From Rhodococcoides fascians A25f (GTDB lineage Bacteria > Actinomycetota > Actinomycetes > Mycobacteriales > Mycobacteriaceae): a stretch of 64,000 nt of DNA. The translations under genes were made by a program, and so were the position numbers. The stretch is from positions 1,240,001 through 1,304,000 of the forward strand of contig NZ_CP049744.1 in the NCBI RefSeq assembly GCF_000760935.2. Reading direction: 5' to 3'. The notes below the pieces were generated by a model, which saw only the letters and a program-made list of their open reading frames with translations, was not told the origin of the DNA and made no database searches. The stretch's first letter is position 1, and every line of letters starts with the position of its first letter. Below, piece by piece: positions 8,558 to 18,494 of this stretch.

Positions 8558-9355
8558 TCACATGCGAGCGAAGCGAGCCAACACGAACGCGTAGAGCCCG
8601 TAGAGCGCAATTCCCACTCCGGCGAGGACCAGCAGAACCTGCCCGTACGGCTGGGCACCCAGTGTCTTGACGGCACCGTCGATTCCGGTGGCCTTGGAGG
8701 GATCGGACTGCAGTACCGCCACGACGACGAGGATGCCTGCCCCGACCAGCGCCGTGCCCTTGGCTGCGTATCCGGCGATACCGAGTTTGACGACGGCTCC
8801 GCTCTGGTGGCCTTCGAGATCGTCGAGGAAATTCTTCGAGACGCCCTTGTAGACGTGGTAGCCGCCCACACCGATGACGACGAGGGCCACGACGATCAGC
8901 ACCAGCTTGCCGCCGCCGGATTCCATCAACCGGGCCGAATAGCCGGCGTTCTGCTGGCCGCTGGACTTTCCGGAACCGGTCGCGAAACCGTAGGTCGAGA
9001 ATGCGAAGGCGATGTAGACGATGGCCAGTGCCGCCGCCTTGAGGCGATCGAGCGCACTTCCCTCGTCGGCGTCGGATTTCTTGCCGACGATCGCTTCGAC
9101 GATTCGCCACAGGGCCAATGCGACAAAGGCGACCACGGCCACCCACAGGGCGATCTTTCCGCCGGGCTTGTCGGCCAGTTCGGCGAGCGCACCGGACTGG
9201 TCGGCGTTACCCGCCTGACCGAACGCCAGCCGGATCGCGATGTATCCGATGAGGATGTGCAGCACTCCGCTGACGAAGTGGCCGGCGCGCGCCGCTTTCT
9301 CGAATGCACCGTTGTCTTGAACGGTGTTGGCTACAGACTTTCCCGACGTGTTCAC
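8558..9355 (-). CDS. DUF1206 domain-containing membrane protein
   Basis: A 265-residue protein with about six predicted membrane segments arranged as three similar helix pairs, as in DUF1206 proteins of actinobacteria and cyanobacteria. Function is unknown. A sigma-B/F-like promoter about 35 bases upstream suggests stress induction, shared with the nearby GlsB-like gene. The last codons (LARFARM) are nearly repeated just after the stop by a short duplication leading into the palindromic repeat. Confidence 0.84.
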   Translation of the reverse strand: MNTSGKSVANTVQDNGAFEKAARAGHFVSGVLHILIGYIAIRLAFGQAGNADQSGALAELADKPGGKIALWVAVVAFVALALWRIVEAIVGKKSDADEGSALDRLKAAALAIVYIAFAFSTYGFATGSGKSSGQQNAGYSARLMESGGGKLVLIVVALVVIGVGGYHVYKGVSKNFLDDLEGHQSGAVVKLGIAGYAAKGTALVGAGILVVVAVLQSDPSKATGIDGAVKTLGAQPYGQVLLVLAGVGIALYGLYAFVLARFARM

Positions 9356-9389
9356 GAACGTTCCCCGATCAGTTGATTTGAAGGAATGT

Positions 9390-9415
9390 TTACCCCGAGG
9401 AGGGGCACGAGAAAC
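9390..9415 (-). promoter_or_regulatory. Putative sigma-B/F-type stress promoter of the DUF1206 gene
   Basis: On the reverse strand GTTT, 16 bases, then GGGTAA. This matches the actinobacterial SigB/SigF pattern GTTT-N(14-17)-GGGTAT in all but the last base. The predicted start is about 28 bases before the ATG of the DUF1206 gene. Confidence 0.5.
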
Positions 9416-9535
9416 CGTGTTTCCCCACGAAACGCCGCACGAGATCCCACTGCTGCGTTAACACCGAGCGGACACTGACCGATGTAGCAAGCGGAGTGTC
9501 GGGACCAACGAAGAAATTGTTCGGAGTGATCCACC

Positions 9536-9691
9536 GTGAAATTACAGTCGATAATGCGTCGTACCAGCAGTGATCTACCCCTGTTGAAGACCGCCAGGAT
9601 GAGCGGAAGCCCGCGAACCTGGCCGGCCGAGAAGCTCGAACGACTCCTCACCCCACACGAACTCGATCTGATCAGACGCGGCCGAATCTGA
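9536..9691 (+). CDS. Possible small protein of unknown function (51 aa)
   Basis: In the 424-base gap between the DUF1206 gene and the signalling operon, a GTG-started frame of 51 codons follows a GGAG box at 9-base spacing. The product is basic and ends PHELDLIRRGRI. No family is recognised. A stress promoter of the divergent DUF1206 gene occupies the left part of the gap; nothing else is evident. Without homologs this remains tentative. Confidence 0.35.
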   Translation: MKLQSIMRRTSSDLPLLKTARMSGSPRTWPAEKLERLLTPHELDLIRRGRI

Positions 9692-9779
9692 CCCCGCTCT
9701 TTCCAGGCCCGCTTGCCTCCCATTCGGGGCGAGCCGGTGGCATGCTCATGAGGTTGGTGAGCATCAGTCCTGGAGGGTC

Positions 9780-11435
9780 ATGAAACCGGTCATTCTCAGT
9801 GTCGACGACGATCCCGGAGTATCGAGGTCGGTCGCCCGCGACCTGCGCCGCCGCTACGGCGAGCAGTACCGCATCGTGCGCGCCGAATCCGGTGCCGGGG
9901 CACTGGACGCACTCAAAGAACTCACGCTGCGCGGCACCCCGGTCGCCATTCTGTTGGCCGACTACCGCATGCCCCAGATGAGCGGCATGGAATTTCTCGA
10001 ACAGGCCATGGACCTTTTCCCGACGGCCCGCCGCATTCTGCTCACCGCCTACGCGGATACGGACGCGGCGATCGACGCCATCAACGTCATCGATCTCGAT
10101 TACTACCTGCTCAAGCCGTGGGATCCGCCCGAGGAAAAGCTCTACCCCGTGCTCGACGCCCAACTCGAAGCCTGGTGCGCGTACGACCACCGAGCCGTCG
10201 AGGACACCAAGATCGTCGGCCACCGCTGGTCCGCGCGGTCGTCGGAGATTCGCGAGTTCCTCGCCCGCAATCAACTGCCCTACCGCTGGTACATGTCCGA
10301 CGAGTCCGAGGGCGCGCGACTGCTGGCCGCGGCAGGTGTGGCAGACGACCGGCTCCCGGTGGTCATCACCACCGAGGGTGATGCGTTGATCGAACCGTCC
10401 GACGCCGAACTCGGTAACCGGCTCGGTCTGACCGTCTCGCCCTCGGAGGAGTTCTACGATCTCGTCGTGATCGGCGGCGGTCCGGCAGGACTCGGAGCGG
10501 CTCTGTACGGCGCGTCGGAGGGTCTGCGAACGACACTGATCGAGCGGACCGCGACGGGCGGTCAGGCCGGTCAGAGCTCTCGCATCGAGAATTACCTGGG
10601 ATTTCCCGACGGGGTCTCGGGTGCGCAGCTGGCCGAGCGAGCCCGGCGGCAGGCGTTGAAGTTCGGTGCCGAGGTCGTCACCACACAGGACGTGGTGGGA
10701 CTCGATGTCAACGGATCCGCGCGCACCGTGCGGTTCGCGGACGGCCGCAGCATCAGTGCGCAGACGATCATCCTGTCCACCGGCGTCGCCTATCGACGAT
10801 TGGACGCACCCGGAATCGACGACTTCACCGGCCGGGGTGTGTTCTACGGATCGGCGATGACCGAGGCCGCACGCTGCGCCGAGCAGGACGTCTACATCGT
10901 CGGCGGCGCGAACTCGGCCGGGCAGGCAGCGGTGTACCTCTCGCGCGGGGCCAGGTCCGTCACCATTTTGATCCGTGCCACCTCGCTCGAAGCGTCGATG
11001 TCGTACTACCTCATCAAGCAGATCGAAGAGAATCCGAAGATCAGCGTTCGGCCGTGTACCGAGGTCGCGGGCGTGGCAGGCGACGGTCACCTCGAGTCGA
11101 TCACGCTGCGCAACCGGGCCACCGACGAGACCTCGACGGTCGACGCGCAGTACCTGTTCCTGTTCATCGGGGCTGCCCCGCGTACCGAGTGGCTCGACGG
11201 AGTGCTCGTTCGGGACGATCATGGATTTGTGGTCACCGGACCGGACCTCGTCACCGACGGACGCGGACCCGCCGGGTGGACGCCCACCCGACTTCCGCAT
11301 CACCTCGAGACGAGTGTGCCCGGGGTGTTCGCGGCCGGGGACGTTCGATCCGACTCGGCCAAACGTGTCGCGTCGGCAGTGGGAGAGGGAGCAATGGCCG
11401 TGATGTTGGTGCACAGATATCTGGCGAACCCGTGA
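9780..11435 (+). CDS. Response-regulator receiver fused to thioredoxin-reductase-like flavoprotein
   Basis: A 551-residue fusion. Residues 1-125 form a receiver domain with acidic pocket SVDDD, phosphoacceptor D61 (LLADYRMP) and conserved K112. Residues about 145-205 form a linker domain (HRWSARSSEIREFL). Residues about 225-550 are a thioredoxin-reductase-type FAD/NADPH module with IGGGPAG at 231-237 and GGANSAGQAA near 375-384. The redox-active CxxC of thioredoxin reductases is replaced by GSAM near 357-360, so disulfide reduction by the usual mechanism is unlikely. GGAGGG precedes the ATG. Its stop overlaps the start of the histidine kinase gene (GTGA). Confidence 0.9.
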   Translation: MKPVILSVDDDPGVSRSVARDLRRRYGEQYRIVRAESGAGALDALKELTLRGTPVAILLADYRMPQMSGMEFLEQAMDLFPTARRILLTAYADTDAAIDAINVIDLDYYLLKPWDPPEEKLYPVLDAQLEAWCAYDHRAVEDTKIVGHRWSARSSEIREFLARNQLPYRWYMSDESEGARLLAAAGVADDRLPVVITTEGDALIEPSDAELGNRLGLTVSPSEEFYDLVVIGGGPAGLGAALYGASEGLRTTLIERTATGGQAGQSSRIENYLGFPDGVSGAQLAERARRQALKFGAEVVTTQDVVGLDVNGSARTVRFADGRSISAQTIILSTGVAYRRLDAPGIDDFTGRGVFYGSAMTEAARCAEQDVYIVGGANSAGQAAVYLSRGARSVTILIRATSLEASMSYYLIKQIEENPKISVRPCTEVAGVAGDGHLESITLRNRATDETSTVDAQYLFLFIGAAPRTEWLDGVLVRDDHGFVVTGPDLVTDGRGPAGWTPTRLPHHLETSVPGVFAAGDVRSDSAKRVASAVGEGAMAVMLVHRYLANP

Positions 11436-12865
11436 GCACGCTCGCGTGTGATCCGGACGAGTTGCGGACGCTGTTCCTGTTCGAGCATCTCACCGACTCT
11501 CAGTTGGCTGAGCTGTGTCGGGACGGGCGCATCGAGACGATCGAACCGGGTCCGGTGTACGCCGAGGGCGAGCCGGCGACGTGCTTCTACGTCTTGATGG
11601 ACGGTGCTGTGGTGCTCTCGAAGCTCTCGGGCGGCGAGGATCTGGTGATCAACCGAACGTCGCAACGTGGGGTGTATGCCGGTGCGTGGCAGGCATATCT
11701 GGGTGATCGGGTGCCTCAGACGTACCAGGGTTCGATGCGGGTGAGTGAGCCCTCGCGCTTCTTCGTGCTCGACGCGGACTGTTTCGCATCGATCGTGCGC
11801 GAGTGGTTTCCGATGGCCCTGCATCTGCTCGAAGGATTGTTCTTCGGAAATCAGAACACCAAGCAAGTGGTGGAGCAGCGAGAGCGCTTGCTGGCGTTGG
11901 GTTCTCTGTCGGCAGGGTTGACGCACGAGCTCAACAATCCGGCCGCGGCCGCGGTGCGGGCGACGTCCGCGTTGCGCAATCGGGTGGCGCACATGCGGCA
12001 GAAGTTGGCGATGATCGCCGGCGGCACCCTCGACCGCGCGAGCCTGGCGCGTCTGGTCGAACTGCAGAACGAGGCCGTCGAGTTGGTCGCGAAGGCACCG
12101 AAGTTGACGGCCATGGAGGCGTCGGACCGCGAGGACGAGCTCGGAGAATGGTTCGAGGACAAGGACATTCGAGACGGATGGGATCTGGCCCCCACGTTCG
12201 TCTCGGCGGGGCTCGATGTGCCGTGGCTCGATCGGGTATCGGCGACCGTCGACGATCCGGCCATGCTCGAGGGTGCGATCAGGTGGCTCAACTACACGGT
12301 CGAAACCGAGTTGCTGATGAACGAGATCGCGGATTCGACCACGCGAATCTCCACGCTGGTCGGTGCCGCGAAGCAATATTCGCAGATGGACCGCGCGCCG
12401 TACCAGACCGTGGATGTGCGGGAGTTGCTCGACAGCACACTGATCATGTTGGGCCGCAAGATCGGTGACGACATCGCGGTGGTCAAGGAATACGATCCGG
12501 CGGTTCCGCCCATCCCCGCCTATGCCGCCGAACTCAACCAGGTGTGGACGAACCTGATCGACAATGCCGTGCAGGCGATGGATGGGTCGGGGGTTTTGAC
12601 GGTGCGCACGTCGTTGGACGAGGATCAAGTGCAGATCGAGATCTGCGACACCGGACCCGGTGTGCCGCAGGAGATTCGGTCACGCATCTTCGAGCCGTTC
12701 TTCACCACCAAGGCCGTCGGCGAGGGTACGGGTCTCGGCCTCGACATCTCGTGGCGCATCGTGGTGAAGAAGCACCAGGGTGACCTGCAGGTGGTGTCCG
12801 AACCTGGGAACACGCGCTTCATCGTGAGACTGCCAGTCCAACCCGCTGTCGAGGAGGCATCATGA
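11432..12865 (+). CDS. Sensor histidine kinase with N-terminal cyclic-nucleotide-binding-like domain
   Basis: A 477-residue soluble protein. Residues about 10-130 look like a cNMP-binding domain (LFLFEHLTDSQLAELC, then EGEPATCFYVLMDG). The dimerisation/phosphoacceptor region has H165 in LTHELNNP. The ATPase domain has the N-box NLIDNAVQAM (374-383), DTGPGVP and GTGLGLDIS. No membrane segment is seen, so the signal is cytosolic. The GTG start overlaps the preceding stop by four bases, and the 3' end overlaps the zinc-finger gene (ATGA). The likely phosphorylation partner is the receiver domain of the upstream fusion. Confidence 0.9.
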   Translation: MSTLACDPDELRTLFLFEHLTDSQLAELCRDGRIETIEPGPVYAEGEPATCFYVLMDGAVVLSKLSGGEDLVINRTSQRGVYAGAWQAYLGDRVPQTYQGSMRVSEPSRFFVLDADCFASIVREWFPMALHLLEGLFFGNQNTKQVVEQRERLLALGSLSAGLTHELNNPAAAAVRATSALRNRVAHMRQKLAMIAGGTLDRASLARLVELQNEAVELVAKAPKLTAMEASDREDELGEWFEDKDIRDGWDLAPTFVSAGLDVPWLDRVSATVDDPAMLEGAIRWLNYTVETELLMNEIADSTTRISTLVGAAKQYSQMDRAPYQTVDVRELLDSTLIMLGRKIGDDIAVVKEYDPAVPPIPAYAAELNQVWTNLIDNAVQAMDGSGVLTVRTSLDEDQVQIEICDTGPGVPQEIRSRIFEPFFTTKAVGEGTGLGLDISWRIVVKKHQGDLQVVSEPGNTRFIVRLPVQPAVEEAS

Positions 12866-13206
12866 CCATCGAAGGCATCGACCCGCAGGTTCCGCCGTCG
12901 GGACCCGGCTGTGTCGAGTGCACTCAGACGCAGGGCTGGTGGGTGCACCTGCGTCGGTGTGCGCAGTGCGGTCATATCGGGTGCTGCGATTCCTCGCCGT
13001 CGCAGCACGCCAGCAAGCACGCCGAATCCACTCGACATCAGTTCGTGCGGAGCTACGAGCCCGGCGAGGAATGGTTCTACAACTACGCCGACGAGCAGAT
13101 GTACGACGGCCCCGAACTTGCTCCACCGCAGCATCATCCACTCGACCAGACGGTTCCGGGGCCGCGTGAACGGGTGCCGTCGAACTGGCAGAGCTTGATC
13201 AACTGA
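12862..13206 (+). CDS. UBP-type zinc finger protein
   Basis: A 114-residue protein with a complete ZnF-UBP ligand set: CVEC, CAQCGHIGCCD, then HASKHAESTRH. In eukaryotes this domain binds the free C-terminal Gly-Gly of ubiquitin. Bacteria lack ubiquitin, so the ligand is unknown. It is translationally coupled to the histidine kinase gene, which suggests a role in that pathway. The C-terminal part is Pro-rich and has no recognised domain. Confidence 0.88.
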   Translation: MTIEGIDPQVPPSGPGCVECTQTQGWWVHLRRCAQCGHIGCCDSSPSQHASKHAESTRHQFVRSYEPGEEWFYNYADEQMYDGPELAPPQHHPLDQTVPGPRERVPSNWQSLIN

Positions 13207-13287
13207 CTCGTTCGGCACCGGTGAAACACTGGGTAGCGAGAAGGTGAACACCGCAAATCGGGCGCGCGTTGTGGGTAATCTCGCTCC

Positions 13288-13965
13288 ATGACGTTGATTG
13301 CGGAGGATCTGCTGCTGTTGTTGCTCGACGACGAGTCGGGCAAACCGTCGGCAGACAGCACCAAGTTGCCGCGGGTGCTGGCCGGCGCGTTGGTCGTCGA
13401 GCTCGCAATGAATGGATCGCTGCGCATCACCGGCCCCGACGAGCAGCTCGAGAAGGATCACGTGGTCGTGGCGGGGGAGCCGCCCGAAGATGCACTGCTG
13501 CGCCGTGTGTTCGATCTCGTGGCAACGACGTCACGGCCGATGAAGCCGCAGAAGGTGATCGAGAAGTCGCAGAAGAATCTGGCCAAGGAACTGGCCGCGC
13601 GTCTGGTGGCTCAGGGTTTTGTCACCGAGAAGCAGGACAAGGTGTTGGGGTTGTTCCCGACGACGACGTGGCCCGCGCGCGACACCTCGCGGGAGAAGGT
13701 GCTGCGGGATGCGCTACGAAGCGCGCTCGTCGACGGCACGACTCCCGAGCCGCATTCCGCGGCCCTGATCTCGCTCGTCTCGGCGGTGGATCTCACTCAC
13801 AAGGTCATCACAGATGCGGACAAGAAGCTGTTGAAGAAGCGGGCCAAGGAGATTGCCGAGGGTGAGTGGGCAGGGGAGGCAGTACGCAAGGCAGTTTCCG
13901 ACGTCAACACTGCGGTGATGGCTGCTGTCATGGTGCCCGTCATCGTTTCGACCACGAGTAGCTGA
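13288..13965 (+). CDS. GPP34 (GOLPH3/VPS74-like) family protein
   Basis: A 225-residue mostly helical protein. It begins TLIAEDLLLLLLDDESG, the characteristic start of actinobacterial GPP34 proteins, relatives of eukaryotic Golgi phosphoprotein 3, which binds phosphoinositides. The bacterial function is not established. It lies 81 bases after the zinc-finger gene and 6 bases before the DJ-1/PfpI gene, so it probably shares a transcript with the latter. Confidence 0.85.
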   Translation: MTLIAEDLLLLLLDDESGKPSADSTKLPRVLAGALVVELAMNGSLRITGPDEQLEKDHVVVAGEPPEDALLRRVFDLVATTSRPMKPQKVIEKSQKNLAKELAARLVAQGFVTEKQDKVLGLFPTTTWPARDTSREKVLRDALRSALVDGTTPEPHSAALISLVSAVDLTHKVITDADKKLLKKRAKEIAEGEWAGEAVRKAVSDVNTAVMAAVMVPVIVSTTSS

Positions 13966-13971
13966 GGCGAC

Positions 13972-14574
13972 ATGAGAAGCGTAGCGATTCTGTTGTTCGA
14001 CGACGTCGAGGTGCTCGACGCCTGCGGTCCGTTCGAGGTGTTCTCGGTGGCCGATCGTGTCGCCGAACGTGCTGGTAGCGCAGCGCCTTTCGAGGTGGTA
14101 CTGGTCGGCGTCGATGCCTCGCCCGTGCGTGCGCGAGGTGGCATGAGGATCGGCGTCGACACCACGATCGACGATCCGCGGACCTACGACCTCGTCTTGG
14201 TTCCCGGCGGCGTCGTCGACGCCGTCGAAGCGGACGGCCGAGTTCTGGAGTGGCTGCAGCGAACTCGACCCACCGCAGAAGTGGTCGCGTCGGTGTGCAC
14301 CGGTGCGTTCGTGCTCGCGGCGGCGGGACTGCTCGACGCGCGTCCGGTGACGACGCACTGGGAAGATCTGGAATTGTTGCGGACAAGGTGGCCTGCACTC
14401 GTGGTGCACGAGGGCGTTCGGTACATCGATCATGGCGATCTGGCGACATCGGCCGGTATCAGTGCCGGCCTCGATCTCGCGCTGCATCTGGTCGCGCGGT
14501 GGGCGGGCGCGGATCACGCCCTCGCCACCGCGGGCCAGATGGACTACGACTGGTCAGGCGCTGAGCACCCGTAG
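13972..14574 (+). CDS. DJ-1/PfpI family protein
   Basis: A 200-residue class I glutamine-amidotransferase-like protein. The nucleophile elbow VCTGAFVLAAAGLLDARPVT carries the family Cys, and the following THW matches the branch that includes isonitrile hydratase and the N-terminal domain of AraC-type regulators. There is no DNA-binding domain. It starts six bases after the GPP34 gene. Its last 21 bases overlap the 3' end of the convergent DoxX gene. Confidence 0.87.
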   Translation: MRSVAILLFDDVEVLDACGPFEVFSVADRVAERAGSAAPFEVVLVGVDASPVRARGGMRIGVDTTIDDPRTYDLVLVPGGVVDAVEADGRVLEWLQRTRPTAEVVASVCTGAFVLAAAGLLDARPVTTHWEDLELLRTRWPALVVHEGVRYIDHGDLATSAGISAGLDLALHLVARWAGADHALATAGQMDYDWSGAEHP

Positions 14575-14916
14575 AACCAGCGCCACGACGGCGAACACGG
14601 CGAGTCCGGCGGCTGGGGCGAAGTCCTTGTCCTTGGCGCGAAGGTGCGCGGCAACCGCACCGACGAAGTAGAGGATGACGCCGACAGCAGCTGCCACGCC
14701 GATGGGCCAGACCAACAGGCCGACCAGGAGGCCGATGGCACCGAGTATCTCCGCGTAGGCCAACCACGGAATCTTGTCGGCGGGGACGCCCACCTGCTCG
14801 AGCATCGGGATGACGGAGGGATTTTTCGTCAGTTTGCCGATTGCCGAGAACGTGAGCGCCACGGCGAGCAGTACCGAGACGACGAGGGTTGCGATGAACA
14901 TGATCCCTGCTTTCAT
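14554..14916 (-). CDS. DoxX family membrane protein
   Basis: A 120-residue protein with four predicted membrane segments (AIGKLTKNPSVIPMLEQVGVP, then EILGAIGLLVGL), typical of DoxX-like proteins. The start chosen is the first ATG after the divergent promoter region; a second ATG five codons in is possible. It faces an HxlR-type regulator across 64 bases, a common arrangement for redox-responsive DoxX genes. Confidence 0.8.
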   Translation of the reverse strand: MKAGIMFIATLVVSVLLAVALTFSAIGKLTKNPSVIPMLEQVGVPADKIPWLAYAEILGAIGLLVGLLVWPIGVAAAVGVILYFVGAVAAHLRAKDKDFAPAAGLAVFAVVALVLRVLSA

Positions 14917-14980
14917 TTCTGGGGCCACTAGTAAATCAGAAGTAGCAAGGCGGACTGTAGCACCTCGGTAGGGTGGAGTC

Positions 14981-15310
14981 ATGGTCACGAACGAACAGCC
15001 ACATGACTCCCGTGCCTGTGACGGAGCGTTGACCAAAGCCTTCGGCTTTCTCGGCAAGCGATGGAACGGACTTCTTCTTGCGACGCTGATGAACGGGCCG
15101 ATGGGATTCTCGGACCTGCGCCGCGCTGTCGGCGGCATCAGTGACTCGGTGCTGTCGGAGCGACTCGGAGAACTCGGCAAAGCGGGACTGGTGGCGCGCG
15201 CCGTCACGGACGGGCCCCCCATCTCGGTGGAGTACAGCCTGACGACGTCGGGGGAGGCGCTGCTGCCGTCGCTCGAGGCGCTCACCGACTGGGCTTCGAA
15301 AAACCTCTGA
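14981..15310 (+). CDS. HxlR family winged-helix regulator
   Basis: A 109-residue winged-helix protein. ACDGALTKAFGFLGKRWNG and GGISDSVLSERLGELGKAGL match the HxlR/YodB family, whose members often sense electrophiles or oxidants through a Cys; one Cys is present near the N-terminus. GGAG precedes the ATG. It probably controls the divergent DoxX gene and itself. I found no clear palindrome in the short shared promoter. Confidence 0.87.
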   Translation: MVTNEQPHDSRACDGALTKAFGFLGKRWNGLLLATLMNGPMGFSDLRRAVGGISDSVLSERLGELGKAGLVARAVTDGPPISVEYSLTTSGEALLPSLEALTDWASKNL

Positions 15311-15352
15311 CCCCCGCAACACTGTCGCGAGGGCCAGAGATGGATCGATCGA

Positions 15353-17212
<1,860 letters not shown>

Positions 17213-17501
17213 TTACTTGACTTCCTTACAACTCGAGTCGAGGTGATCGGCTGACCACTATCGGTTTGCCGTTCTTTTTCCCTTGTTTTGGTCAAGTACC
17301 GGTAATCACCATAAACGACGTCGGCGCGGGCGGCGAAACGTGACGGAGCCGGTGAGCAGGGGAGACAAGCCCGCGTCGACAGTCTGCCGAGTCGCCGCGA
17401 ACACCCGAACGGACTACAGTTCTGTCGATGTTGCGGTCTCGCCCGGTCGTCCTTCGTGGGAGTCGATGTGCCGCGAGTAGTGCTGTTGCACAGGTGATTC
17501 C
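17213..17501. other. Divergent intergenic region, no gene seen
   Basis: This gap separates the BCCT transporter and the divergent protein kinase. Its left part is rich in T runs and presumably holds the transporter promoter. I see no open frame with a credible ribosome site and no convincing operator. Confidence 0.5.
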
Positions 17502-18419
17502 GTGACTCCCGGTCGGTTGCAGCCGGGCACCGAGTTTGCGGGCTTTCGAGTGCAGCGTCGCCTGGGGGTCGGCGGCATGAGTGAGGTGTACCTGGTCCTC
17601 GGTCGCGGACACGATCGGCTCGAAGCACTGAAGGTTCTCGATCGTGACGCATCGCGGTCACCGCGACTACGCACCAAATTTCGGACCGAGGCCACCGTTG
17701 CGGCGCTCTTGGTGCATCCGAACATCGTGTCGGTGCACGAACATGGTGAGTTCGAGCACCAGCTGTGGATGTCGATGCACTACGTCGACGGGTACAGCGC
17801 GTCGCGGCTGGTCGCTCGCGGTCAGATCGCGCTCGACGTCTCCCGGGTGGCGCGCATCGTCGCCGAGGTGGCCAAGGGGCTCGACTACGCCCACTCGAAC
17901 GGCGTCCTGCACCGGGACGTCAAGCCGTCGAACATCCTCATCTCCACCGAGCGGGTGGACGGCTACGAGCAGGTGTTGTTGTCCGACTGGGGAATTGCGC
18001 GTCTGGTCGACGACTCGACGCCGTTGGTCGTCGGCGGAACGGTGCTCGCGTCCATTCACTACGCGGCACCGGAACTGCTCCGCGGGGAAGCACTGAGCGC
18101 GCAGACCGACGTCTACGCACTGGGGGCGACTCTGGTCGAATTACTCACCGGGCGAACGCCGTACCCCTTGGCCACGCCACTCGCGATCACCGCAGCCCAT
18201 CTGTCGGCCGAGCCGCCTGCGGTGACGCGGCGTCGGCGATCACTACCGCGGGGACTCGATGCGGTGGTCGCACGCGCATTGGCCAAGGACCCGGCGGATC
18301 GTTTCGAGACCTGCGTGGACCTGGCCGACGCCGTCGCTGCCGCCATTGCCGCAGGGATTCCGGAACCGCCCGTGCGACGCTCACCGTTCACTCGATCGAG
18401 ATGGCTCAGGTTCTCCTGA
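17502..18419 (+). CDS. Soluble serine/threonine protein kinase
   Basis: A 305-residue Hanks-type kinase without membrane segment or sensor domain. The glycine loop RRLGVGGMSEVYLV is followed by EALKVL (the ATP lysine) and the catalytic loop LHRDVKPSNIL. The metal motif is DWG rather than DFG (SDWGIARLV). The activation segment ends at YAAPELL. The start is GTG with AGGTGA upstream. A strong hairpin follows the stop. Targets are unknown. Confidence 0.9.
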   Translation: MTPGRLQPGTEFAGFRVQRRLGVGGMSEVYLVLGRGHDRLEALKVLDRDASRSPRLRTKFRTEATVAALLVHPNIVSVHEHGEFEHQLWMSMHYVDGYSASRLVARGQIALDVSRVARIVAEVAKGLDYAHSNGVLHRDVKPSNILISTERVDGYEQVLLSDWGIARLVDDSTPLVVGGTVLASIHYAAPELLRGEALSAQTDVYALGATLVELLTGRTPYPLATPLAITAAHLSAEPPAVTRRRRSLPRGLDAVVARALAKDPADRFETCVDLADAVAAAIAAGIPEPPVRRSPFTRSRWLRFS

Positions 18420-18441
18420 CGACACCGGCCCGTGCACGAAG

Positions 18442-18474
18442 CAGGGCCCCGCATCGACTCGATGCGGGGCCCTG
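18442..18474. terminator. Bidirectional hairpin terminator
   Basis: CAGGGCCCCGCATC pairs perfectly with GATGCGGGGCCCTG around a 5-base loop. It lies between the convergent kinase and permease genes and is followed by TTCCTC, so it may serve both. Confidence 0.8.
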
Positions 18475-18494
18475 TTCCTCGGGGTGTGTACGGG

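Noticed and set aside
14917..14980. HxlR operator in the DoxX-HxlR promoter
   Set aside because: Only a weak CTA-to-TAG imperfect symmetry was found, too poor to report as a site.
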